Of a stretch of DNA of 42,943 bases, positions 12,547-18,427 are shown piece by piece. Source of the DNA: a virus; IMG/VR virus record IMGVR_UViG_3300032236_000774, positions 1 through 42,943 of that record; one strand, written 5' to 3'. A program made the position numbers and the translations under genes. The number at the start of each line of letters is the position of its first letter. Positions within the stretch are counted from its first letter, which is position 1. Under the pieces are notes generated by a model. That model was not told the DNA's origin. It searched no databases and saw nothing but the letters and a program-made list of their open reading frames with translations.

Positions 12547-13160
12547 ACATCTACCAAAAACTTAATGCGGCTCGTGAAGCATTCCACAGTCGCCAATTGA
12601 AGAAGTCAGGTCTAAACAAGTTTGCTGGTTACAGCTACTTTGAACTGTCAGACTTTGTTGTTCCTGCTTTGCAAATCTTTGGTCAGCACGGTTTGACTTC
12701 AATCATCAGTTTTGGCAAAGAGACCGCAGATATGCGGATCGTCAATGTCGATAAACCAGAAGAAGTTATCTTGATTGAATCACCCATGTCTACAGCGGCC
12801 TTAAAGGGCTGTCACGAGGTGCAAAACCTTGGGGCAGTACAAACCTACATCCGCAGGTATTTATGGGTTGCAGCCCTTGAGATCGTTGAACACGATGCCT
12901 TGGACTCAACTACAGGCCGTAAGGGTGATGCACCTGTAACAACACCTCGTGGTGGTATTGGTGAAGACCTGCCTACAGAGGTCAAAGAATTTCTGCGTGA
13001 GTTAGCTGATAGTGTTGAAAGCCTGGTCAAAGCAGGACAAGCACATGACGCACTTGCAATGATCGATGAGCAAGGTTTGGAAGCAGATCAAAAGGTCTAT
13101 CTTTCAAACTTCCTGCAAGCAAGCACCCGTAGTGCATTAAAGAAAGCAAAAGGTAATTAA
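12543..13160 (+). CDS. erf: ERF-family single-strand annealing protein
   Basis: A 205-residue homologue of P22 Erf, which anneals complementary single strands and supports circularisation and recombination of phage DNA. The conserved N-terminal core is present: 'LNKFAGYSYFELSDFVVPAL' (residues 24-43), 'ESPMSTAALKGCHEVQNLGAV' and 'TYIRRYLWVAALEIVEHD' (about 100-117). The C-terminal 75 residues are helical, acidic and probably bind partners. It is adjacent to an SSB-position small gene and works with RusA from the opposite operon. The start overlaps the upstream stop by ATGA. Confidence 0.85.
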   Translation: MNIYQKLNAAREAFHSRQLKKSGLNKFAGYSYFELSDFVVPALQIFGQHGLTSIISFGKETADMRIVNVDKPEEVILIESPMSTAALKGCHEVQNLGAVQTYIRRYLWVAALEIVEHDALDSTTGRKGDAPVTTPRGGIGEDLPTEVKEFLRELADSVESLVKAGQAHDALAMIDEQGLEADQKVYLSNFLQASTRSALKKAKGN

Positions 13161-13409
13161 ATGGAATACGACAACACAAACCGTGGCTCACTTTTCAAGA
13201 ACGAAAAGAAAGAGGAAGAGAAACACCCAGACATGAATGGTTCACTCAACGTCAATGGCGTTGAATACTGGATCAGTGGATGGAAGAAAACCAGCAAAGC
13301 AGGTACAGGCTTCATCAGTCTGTCTATCCGTCCCAAGCAAGAACAGTCTCGTCAGGTTAGCCAGCCAACACGCAAGGCTAAACAAGAGTTTTCTGACTTG
13401 GACTTTTGA
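13161..13409 (+). CDS. DUF736-like small protein
   Basis: An 82-residue protein recalling DUF736-type phage and plasmid proteins. 'YDNTNRGSLFKNEKK' at the N-terminus, then 'GSLNVNGVEYWISGWKKTSK' and 'GFISLSIRPK' form a small beta domain with a basic surface. A basic and acidic tail follows ('KAKQEFSDLDF'), similar to the acidic tip of single-strand DNA-binding proteins. Placement directly after ERF (no gap) fits a DNA-binding or SSB-like role, which is inference. The structured RNA begins 3 nt after its stop. Confidence 0.65.
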   Translation: MEYDNTNRGSLFKNEKKEEEKHPDMNGSLNVNGVEYWISGWKKTSKAGTGFISLSIRPKQEQSRQVSQPTRKAKQEFSDLDF

Positions 13410-13411
13410 TT

Positions 13412-13583
13412 AACGGGGCTGAAAGTTGATGCTGTGTGAGTTGCGTAGCGAACCACGAGTAAAGCAAGTAAGCCCCACCTATTACGGGGGGAAAGCGGAT
13501 TTTGCGCCTTATCGGGAAAGCTGCCGGTGACCAACAGACATATCGTCTGACAAGTGCAAAGCCGCAAGTACCCCCACCTATTT
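13412..13583 (+). ncRNA. Tandem two-domain structured RNA in the leader of the DUF3310 gene
   Basis: About 170 nt of noncoding sequence in two successive domains with shared ends. Domain 1 (13413-13483) is closed by GGGGCT (13415-13420) and AGCCCC (13471-13476). Inside are stacked helices GCT/AGC, GTG/CAC, GTT/AAC and GC/GC. Domain 2 (13484-13582) is closed by GGGGG (13486-13490) and CCCCC (13571-13575), with GCGG/CCGC, TTTGC/GCAAA and a CAGAC/GTCTG hairpin (13535-13549). Both have ACGGGG then GAAAG at the start, and AAGTA, C-run and ACCTATT at the end. The second ends one base before the DUF3310 start codon. I cannot match it to a known riboswitch or ribozyme. Confidence 0.6.
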
Positions 13584-13811
13584 ATGAACGCACTAGAAAC
13601 CCAAATTGACGGGGCACATTACAAAGATTTGCCCATACAGCCTGCTGAATACATCCATGCCAATGCAATGGGCTACATGGAAGGAAATGTCGTGAAATAT
13701 GTTTCTCGCTGGAGAAAGAAAAACGGCATCAACGACTTACTGAAGGCTAAACACTACATAGACCTTCTTATCGAACTGGAGAAAAAATATGGCAACCTTT
13801 CAAGCACTTGA
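13584..13811 (+). CDS. DUF3310 family protein
   Basis: A 75-residue protein of the DUF3310 group, common in phages. The signature is complete: 'YKDLPIQPAEYIHANAMGYMEGNVVKYVSRWRKKNGINDLLKAKHYIDLLIE' falls in two helices with 'GNVVKY..RW..KNG..DL.KA..Y'. Members are sometimes called nucleotide kinase-like, without proven activity. ATG 13584 is unusual: there is no Shine-Dalgarno, and CCCCCACCT, an anti-SD-like tract, precedes it as part of the structured RNA. Thus the RNA probably controls translation. It overlaps the MazG-like gene by 23 nt. Confidence 0.82.
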   Translation: MNALETQIDGAHYKDLPIQPAEYIHANAMGYMEGNVVKYVSRWRKKNGINDLLKAKHYIDLLIELEKKYGNLSST

Positions 13812-14094
13812 GATTGATGTACTGCGTTGGGCTGAAGCTCGAAAAATTATTCCCAATAGTACCCCCCAGGCTCAATTTTTAAAAGCAGTGTCTGAAATGG
13901 GTGAGCTTGCTGATGCGTTGAGCAAAAAAAATTCCCACGACATTCAAGATGCGGTGGGTGATGTGACAGTTTGCTTGATTAATATGTGCGCTTTGCTTGA
14001 CATTACATTCACGGAATGTCTCGAAATGGCATATCTGCAAATCAAAGATCGCAAGGGAACTTTACTGCCATCAGGTGTGTTTGTAAAGGAATGA
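13789..14094 (+). CDS. MazG-like nucleotide pyrophosphohydrolase
   Basis: A 101-residue all-helical protein of the MazG-like/dUTPase-like group that hydrolyses nucleoside triphosphates. Visible is 'FLKAVSEMGELADAL' (residues 30-44), matching the ExxELxxA helix that binds Mg2+, and 'DIQDAVGDVTVCLINMC', matching the second acidic helix (xxDxxxDxxV). Length fits single-domain phage MazG. The likely role is balancing nucleotide pools or alarmones during replication. It starts within the DUF3310 gene and is translationally coupled to it. Confidence 0.78.
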   Translation: MATFQALEIDVLRWAEARKIIPNSTPQAQFLKAVSEMGELADALSKKNSHDIQDAVGDVTVCLINMCALLDITFTECLEMAYLQIKDRKGTLLPSGVFVKE

Positions 14095-14095
14095 T

Positions 14096-14191
14096 ATGAA
14101 AGTATTTGAATATGTATGGACTTGGTTAGCCTGTGTAGGCTTCTTGTTTACAGTAACGTCTATCTCTTATTTAGGATTCTTTTTCAAATGA
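14096..14191 (+). CDS. 31-residue membrane microprotein
   Basis: A short gene just after the MazG-like stop with AAGGA upstream as ribosome binding site. It encodes one transmembrane helix ('WLACVGFLFTVTSISYLGFFF') after a short N-terminus. It overlaps the next start by ATGA. Function unknown. Confidence 0.6.
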   Translation: MKVFEYVWTWLACVGFLFTVTSISYLGFFFK

Positions 14192-14415
14192 AGTATTGGC
14201 CTGGAACTAACATCATCAAGAGCAACAATAACGCTTTTGACTGGAATACTGGTGAGTCAAGTATGGCAAAGATTGCTCGTGTTACTGAAGGCAGCAAGAA
14301 GGGCATTCAGCAGGTCATAGAGCAGCGTAAAAAGGAAGGCAACCCTATGTACGCCACACCTACAAATCAGTTCACTGTGTACAGCAAAGCAAAAGCTGTT
14401 CGATTTACAAATTAA
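14188..14415 (+). CDS. Hypothetical basic protein, last gene of the rightward operon
   Basis: A 75-residue basic protein. The ATG at 14188 is chosen for the ATGA overlap with the microprotein; an internal Met (14263, 'MAKIARVTEGSKKG') is an alternative and would leave 50 residues. The sequence contains 'GIQQVIEQRKKEGN', a charged helix, then a beta-like end. Its TAA stop overlaps the endolysin's stop on the other strand. No family recognised. Confidence 0.6.
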   Translation: MKYWPGTNIIKSNNNAFDWNTGESSMAKIARVTEGSKKGIQQVIEQRKKEGNPMYATPTNQFTVYSKAKAVRFTN

Positions 14416-15011
14416 GAGGTCAAAATAGTCAAAGCTTCATTGGTGTGTTTGATACGGTCATCAAGGCCAATCGTTCCGCCATTGATAGCCTTGGTTAGCT
14501 TTACCCAATCAGCAGCTTCTGCAAGCTCATTGCACTTGTGGGTAGACCAGAACCAGCCAGCAGTTAAGGCCGCATATGTAGGCGTTCCCACAAGGTCAGG
14601 GTCAGCCCAGAAATCCATTCCAAGAGTCTTCCCAGCGTTGAAATAATTAGTAGAACCAGTAAGCTGGATACAGCCACGCCCACGAAAACGATAACCATCA
14701 CCAGATGACTCATCGCGATTGCCCATTCGGTTAGAGTAAACCATGTTGGCAATCTTTTTTGGGTTTCCTGCGTATGCATTTGCAATCTCCTGAGTTGGGA
14801 ATCGTTTAGGCCAAAGCTTCATCAATGTAGCAGCACGGTAATTCAGGTTCTCTTCGAGGATTCTGAAGTTTCCGCATTCATGCCCACATTGACCAATGAA
14901 AGCAGCTTGTTGACGAGGTGTAGTGATGTTGAAACGGGCAAACGTGCTATTCAAGGCATCTACCCATTGCACTCCTATTTTGAGTGCTTGCAATTGTTTA
15001 TCGTTGACCAT
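14412..15011 (-). CDS. Endolysin, glycoside hydrolase family 19
   Basis: A 199-residue peptidoglycan-degrading enzyme of the GH19 (chitinase-like) lysozyme group, which cuts the glycan strands at the end of infection. 'QQAAFIGQCGHECGNFR' at residues 34-50 carries the catalytic Glu45, and 'SGDGYRFRGRGCIQLTGSTNY' provides the second part of the active site and the family's usual 'GRG..QLTG' motif. 'WFWSTHKCNELA' and 'AINGG..GLDDR' complete the fold. There is no signal peptide, so release depends on a holin. Its start overlaps the Rz gene by 14 nt. It is the last gene of the late transcript. Confidence 0.92.
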   Translation of the reverse strand: MVNDKQLQALKIGVQWVDALNSTFARFNITTPRQQAAFIGQCGHECGNFRILEENLNYRAATLMKLWPKRFPTQEIANAYAGNPKKIANMVYSNRMGNRDESSGDGYRFRGRGCIQLTGSTNYFNAGKTLGMDFWADPDLVGTPTYAALTAGWFWSTHKCNELAEAADWVKLTKAINGGTIGLDDRIKHTNEALTILTS

Positions 15012-15492
15012 TCAGGCTCTCCCGTAGAGTCTCATATGCTGTGATGCAGGCATTTAGTTGAGCAGTGTTTCTATCACCCTGGGCAACTATTTCTGCGATG
15101 GCTGCAAGGGTTGCTCTGTCGGCATCAGAAGTTTCGTTAGCCTGTCTGTCAGGTTCACTTCTCGTTTCGTTCCGATCTCCGGTGGAAGTGGTGGGACTTG
15201 TGGAGGTTTGTACACAACTTGAGGTTGGGAGGCGCACCCTACCAGCACGGATAGCACGATCAAGAGCAGACTGTTTTTCAGTAATTGCATTGTTAGCCTC
15301 CACTAACTTAGTTGACGTTTGATTCATTTGCTCGTTCAGCTTCTGTTCAGTAGCACGAGCCTCATCATTTTTCCTGGCAATCTCTACTTGCATTTCTTTA
15401 TCACGCTCAACCCAGCCCTTATGGTGACCGTAGAAGTAAAACGTCAAAACTGAGACAATAACTCCTACGATTACCCAAGGGTTTGGAATCAT
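14998..15492 (-). CDS. Rz: Inner-membrane spanin subunit (Rz-like)
   Basis: A 164-residue i-spanin. It has a single N-terminal transmembrane helix ('WVIVGVIVSVLTFYFYGHH', about residues 6-24). A long charged coiled coil follows (about 30-85, 'VEIARKNDEARATEQKLNEQ'), then a Ser/Thr-rich linker and a helical periplasmic end ('ATLAAIAEIVAQGDRNTAQLNACI'). It spans the periplasm and pairs with the Rz1 lipoprotein encoded inside it, fusing inner and outer membrane to finish lysis. The presence of spanins means a Gram-negative host. It overlaps the endolysin and holin-like genes. Confidence 0.85.
   Translation of the reverse strand: MIPNPWVIVGVIVSVLTFYFYGHHKGWVERDKEMQVEIARKNDEARATEQKLNEQMNQTSTKLVEANNAITEKQSALDRAIRAGRVRLPTSSCVQTSTSPTTSTGDRNETRSEPDRQANETSDADRATLAAIAEIVAQGDRNTAQLNACITAYETLRESLNGQR
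15087..15290 (-). CDS. Rz1: Outer-membrane spanin lipoprotein (Rz1-like), embedded in Rz
   Basis: A 67-residue lipoprotein wholly inside the Rz gene in another reading frame, the arrangement known from lambda. 'LLLIVLSVLVGCAS' is a signal peptide with a 'LVGC' lipobox. The mature protein starts at Cys and is rich in proline ('VVYKPPQVPPLPPEIG'), as in Rz1. It is processed by signal peptidase II and anchored to the outer membrane, where it meets Rz. Confidence 0.85.
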   Translation of the reverse strand: MQLLKNSLLLIVLSVLVGCASQPQVVYKPPQVPPLPPEIGTKREVNLTDRLTKLLMPTEQPLQPSQK

Positions 15493-15995
15493 GTCTCACT
15501 CCTTGCCGCCAATCTCTCCTGTGCGATCTCTTCACGTTCGGGGTGTAGGTAGTCCTCGGGAGTCGTTGGAGGTGGACCAGGTGTCCAAGTCTCGTCCAAA
15601 GCGGGATTTACCCATGTCGGCAATTGACCAAGACCAGCGGATACTGGTGATGCACCGTAAGCACTTGGTACTGGTTGGGGTGAACCTGAACCGACACATG
15701 GTTGATATGTTTGTGTAGAAGGGCTTGTAGGAGGTTTTGTAGTCCTCTTAGCCATAATCCCACCAATACCCCCTACGATCAGCAAAACGATGTCGTTGAG
15801 CATCTTTGTGTAGGCTTGATCGATAGGAGCCATCGACTTGATGGGCTGGGTCACAAACGTCACTGAGTACAGCAACATTACCACAATGAAGACCAGCACC
15901 AAGGTCACCATAACCACCACAAAGCCCCAAATACGAACCTCAAAAGCTTCTGGTGTTAAGGGGTCACTGTTTGTTTTCTGGAGCAGGTTGAACAA
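15489..15995 (-). CDS. Two-helix membrane protein, holin candidate
   Basis: A 168-residue protein with two hydrophobic helices in the first half ('VVVMVTLVLVFIVVMLLYSV' and 'IVLLIVGGIGGIMA'), then a long proline/serine-rich tail and a charged end ('EREEIAQERLAA'). The start chosen is TTG 15995, which follows GGAG at 7-nt spacing. A frame to 16019 also begins with TTG but lacks a ribosome binding site. Position directly before Rz and two transmembrane segments fit a class II-like holin, although the tail is long for one. It overlaps the Rz start by ATGA. Confidence 0.55.
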   Translation of the reverse strand: MFNLLQKTNSDPLTPEAFEVRIWGFVVVMVTLVLVFIVVMLLYSVTFVTQPIKSMAPIDQAYTKMLNDIVLLIVGGIGGIMAKRTTKPPTSPSTQTYQPCVGSGSPQPVPSAYGASPVSAGLGQLPTWVNPALDETWTPGPPPTTPEDYLHPEREEIAQERLAARSET

Positions 15996-16167
15996 TTTGC
16001 TTCTCCAATACAGGTGCAACTAGATATTCAGGGCATTGTTGGGTGAACAGGCACTTGGGCTTCTGACAATCAGGCTTGTAAAAGTTATCAGGGTTTTGGC
16101 AAGGATACCTGTAGGTGTCTTCCATGCATCCAACCAGTAACAATACAGTTAGCAGTAAGTATTTCAT
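15964..16167 (-). CDS. Small secreted lipoprotein
   Basis: A 67-residue lipoprotein. 'MKYLLLTVLLLVGC' is a signal peptide with lipobox LVGC, so Cys14 becomes the lipidated N-terminus. The mature part is Cys- and Pro-rich ('CQNPDNFYKPDCQKPKCLFTQQCPEYL'), with four cysteines that may form disulfides in the periplasm. It is the second lipoprotein of the lysis region besides Rz1. It is not a typical o-spanin because proline spacing and length differ. Role unknown. Confidence 0.7.
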   Translation of the reverse strand: MKYLLLTVLLLVGCMEDTYRYPCQNPDNFYKPDCQKPKCLFTQQCPEYLVAPVLEKQIVQPAPENKQ

Positions 16168-16325
16168 TTAATCCTACTCATCAATGCTGCAACAATAGGG
16201 TCTGACAACTCATCAGGCAATTTAGGTAACAGGTCTACAAGCCAATATGCAAACAACAAATAGCACATGACCTTGCACCAGTTCTCAAAACCTTTGATGA
16301 TCTCATTGGTTAAGAACGTCCGCAT
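16164..16325 (-). CDS. 53-residue membrane protein
   Basis: A gene missing from length-filtered lists. ATG 16325 overlaps the end of the preceding gene by 16 nt, and the stop overlaps the lipoprotein start by ATGA. It contains one hydrophobic segment ('WCKVMCYLLFAYWLVDLLP', residues about 16-34) and an acidic C-terminus. It could be a holin, antiholin or pinholin partner. Not proven. Confidence 0.6.
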   Translation of the reverse strand: MRTFLTNEIIKGFENWCKVMCYLLFAYWLVDLLPKLPDELSDPIVAALMSRIK

Positions 16326-16804
16326 ACATTGTGCTTGCAGTAGTCTACAAGTTCAAATGCTCCCCAAATAGCCAAGCCTAGAATTACTACACCAAAGCAG
16401 CAATAGAAAGTGATCTCAATGATCTCATCCATTTCTGCTTTCTTACGCTGTGCTTCTTCTCGTTCTTCACGAGCAGCAATTGCATCTGCTTTATCCATCT
16501 GCAAAGCTCGTAGTTTGATGTTATTCCAAACGTCAACCTTACCTGCTTGCATAAACAGCATCTGGAGTTCGTTTTCAAAGTCTTTGGCTTGCTCCAGTGC
16601 CATTTCAATTTGAATGGCTGACCCCATGTTGGAGCCGCCTTTCTTTTTACTTTGAACCATTGCCTTTGTAGCGGCAGATTTGGCATCAAAGTATTTCCCG
16701 AGAACGGGACCCAAGCTGGCAACATCATCTACTGTTGCCGACATTTTCTTTACGAGCTTAACCGCTGACTGAATCCCTGCTAGGGCGCTAATAGGATCAA
16801 TCAT
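16310..16804 (-). CDS. Helical protein with C-terminal membrane anchor
   Basis: A 164-residue protein with helices and a coiled coil in residues 55-125 ('EMALEQAKDFENELQMLFMQAG', 'AREEREEAQRKKAEMDEI'). A transmembrane helix ('ITFYCCFGVVILGLAIWGAF', about residues 131-150) and a Cys-containing tail follow. The N-terminus resembles small phage virion-associated helical proteins ('PISALAGIQSAVKLVKK'). Membrane-bound lysis or superinfection role possible. Its neighbours on both sides are membrane proteins. Function unknown. Confidence 0.6.
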   Translation of the reverse strand: MIDPISALAGIQSAVKLVKKMSATVDDVASLGPVLGKYFDAKSAATKAMVQSKKKGGSNMGSAIQIEMALEQAKDFENELQMLFMQAGKVDVWNNIKLRALQMDKADAIAAREEREEAQRKKAEMDEIIEITFYCCFGVVILGLAIWGAFELVDYCKHNVCGRS

Positions 16805-16940
16805 TTTTCACTCTCTTCCATTCGAGACAATAAACTCTACGCTCGAATACGTCCCCTTCCCACCTCCATCTAATGCATATGTACTTTTCTTCTGCCTTGA
16901 CCAAAAAGGTTGTTAACAGCAATGCAATCAAAAGACGCAT
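16797..16940 (-). CDS. 47-residue secreted protein with conserved RWxWxGDV motif
   Basis: A gene too short for usual cut-offs, bounded on both sides by overlap or adjacency. It starts immediately after the stop of the 70-residue gene and its stop overlaps the next start. The product has a signal-like hydrophobic start ('RLLIALLLTTFLVKA') and a basic mature part ('CIRWRWEGDVFERRVYCLEW') with two cysteines that could form one disulfide. Similar short proteins with 'WxGDV.NRRV.CL.W' are familiar from other phage late regions. Function unknown. Confidence 0.6.
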   Translation of the reverse strand: MRLLIALLLTTFLVKAEEKYICIRWRWEGDVFERRVYCLEWKRVKND

Positions 16941-17153
16941 TCACTTTTTGTGTTCAAGCCAAAAGTAAAGGGCTACAACACATACACCTACACCAGCAAA
17001 CAGCTTTTCAATAACTGATTTGCCGATAGCTTTATAAGCACTGTCAGTCATTTTCTGAACAGCACGTTCGGCTGCTTTTTCAGCAATGACATCAATTTGT
17101 TCATCACTAAGGTGTATTTCTTTCCTGCGCTCAGGACCTTTGTACTCTTCCAT
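16941..17153 (-). CDS. Membrane protein with N-terminal charged helix
   Basis: A 70-residue protein with an amphipathic N-terminal helix ('SDEQIDVIAEKAAERAVQKM', 'YKAIGKSVIEKL') followed by one C-terminal transmembrane helix ('LFAGVGVCVVALYFWLEHKK'). Small phage proteins of this layout are sometimes annotated as holins, but that is guesswork here. It is the first gene of the lysis and membrane cluster, 2 nt after the structural genes. Confidence 0.55.
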   Translation of the reverse strand: MEEYKGPERRKEIHLSDEQIDVIAEKAAERAVQKMTDSAYKAIGKSVIEKLFAGVGVCVVALYFWLEHKK

Positions 17154-17155
17154 GA

Positions 17156-18427
17156 TTACCTCGGTGCTACACCCAAAGCACGAGCTTCTGGGCTATTAAG
17201 AGTGCCAGATGAAAGTTCTTTAGAACTTAAACCAAGAGCAGCAGCAAGTGCAGCAGGACCACCAAGAATCTTGGCAAGTAATGCTCCGCCACCAACATCA
17301 AAACCTAGCTCTTTAGCAGGTGCAGTATTACCTTGTTGAGCCTGTTGCTGTGCATAAAGCAATGCAGGAGCCATTAGAGCCATGCCAGCCATAGGAGCTA
17401 TACCAGCACCACCTTTGATGTATTCAGGAATATGTTTTGGTGAACCAGCATTTACAGATGGAGCAACACTTTTTACTGGACCAGTAATGCCTTCACCAGC
17501 AGCTTCATTGTATTTTTTAACAAATTCTGAATAAGGCACATTTTTTTTGCCAACTGCTTCTTCCCAATACTTAATAGCTTGCTCTTGACCCATTAAGTTA
17601 TGCAGCCAGTTGTAAGCTCCTGGTCCCATTTCACCACTACCTTTTTTGTATGTGGCACGGAATCCAGGAGGTGCAGAAGCTTCTAAAGCAGCTTTATCAG
17701 CAGCAATTTGTTCAGCAGTACGTCTTACTCTGGTTTTGACAGATTTTTCAGCAGGAGGAGCTACAGCCTCATCAACCATAGGAGCAATATCTGCTTGAAT
17801 TGATTTAGTAGGGCTTTGACCTGTTTCAACTGCTTGAGTAACAGAAGGTACTACAGGCTGTCCAGCAGGTGGTTGAACAATTGCAGGAGCTTGAGGTGTT
17901 TGTGCAGCAGGAGCTTGTGGAGCAGGTGCAGGACCTTTTGCTTCCATAGCTTTCTGAGTATCAGCAAGACGTTGTTGAGCTTGCTGTACGGGGTTTGGTG
18001 GAGGTGGGGTATTGTTATCTACAGAAGGTACACCTGTAGATTGGCTCATGGACCGTTCTTTAATGCTTTTAACAATCTTGCTACCAGCCAAAGCACTAGC
18101 TACACCAAGAGCAGCACCACCAACAACAGCAGGTAAAACAGAAAGACCAGCCGCCTTTTGAAAGTTAGGATTGAAAATAGGATTCTCAATCGCTGGCATC
18201 TCAGGCATTGCAGGTTGTGGAACAGCAGCCGCTACATCCGCAGGATTTACCTGTGGCAAAGGAGGCATAGCAACATTAGGCGTAACAGGTTTAGTTGCTA
18301 CAGGTTTTGCTACTTGAGGTGGAGGGACAACAGCCTCTACAACTTTCTTTACAGCCTCGTCTTTTTTGACTTCAGGTCGAAAAGCTGCGGCAACGTCATC
18401 AAATCCAAATTCGTCATTATTTGCCAT
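17156..18427 (-). CDS. Putative virion/ejection protein, Ala/Pro-rich
   Basis: A 423-residue low-complexity protein with a long Pro/Ala/Val-rich N-terminal half ('VVPPPQVAKPVATKPVTPNV') and a glycine-rich hydrophobic stretch ('VVGGAALGVASALAGSKIV', about 100-120). A folded region follows around 'GSGEMGPGAYNWLHNLMG' (about 268-285), then alanine-rich hydrophobic segments near the end ('MALMAPALLYA'). The two alanine/glycine-rich hydrophobic segments suggest membrane insertion during DNA entry, as with podovirus ejection proteins. It overlaps the 471-residue gene by 11 nt. Identity is inferred from position and composition. Confidence 0.5.
   Translation of the reverse strand: MANNDEFGFDDVAAAFRPEVKKDEAVKKVVEAVVPPPQVAKPVATKPVTPNVAMPPLPQVNPADVAAAVPQPAMPEMPAIENPIFNPNFQKAAGLSVLPAVVGGAALGVASALAGSKIVKSIKERSMSQSTGVPSVDNNTPPPPNPVQQAQQRLADTQKAMEAKGPAPAPQAPAAQTPQAPAIVQPPAGQPVVPSVTQAVETGQSPTKSIQADIAPMVDEAVAPPAEKSVKTRVRRTAEQIAADKAALEASAPPGFRATYKKGSGEMGPGAYNWLHNLMGQEQAIKYWEEAVGKKNVPYSEFVKKYNEAAGEGITGPVKSVAPSVNAGSPKHIPEYIKGGAGIAPMAGMALMAPALLYAQQQAQQGNTAPAKELGFDVGGGALLAKILGGPAALAAALGLSSKELSSGTLNSPEARALGVAPR

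Noticed and set aside
13412-13583. Possible tRNA (closing stem GGGGCT/AGCCCC followed by ACC)
   Set aside because: No T-loop, D-loop or anticodon-arm pattern can be drawn. The two domains have different inner structure, so a tRNA is not supported.
16941-17153. Firm holin call for the 70-residue membrane protein
   Set aside because: A single C-terminal helix and position upstream of other membrane genes are not specific enough. The two-helix protein at 15489-15995 is an equally good or better candidate.
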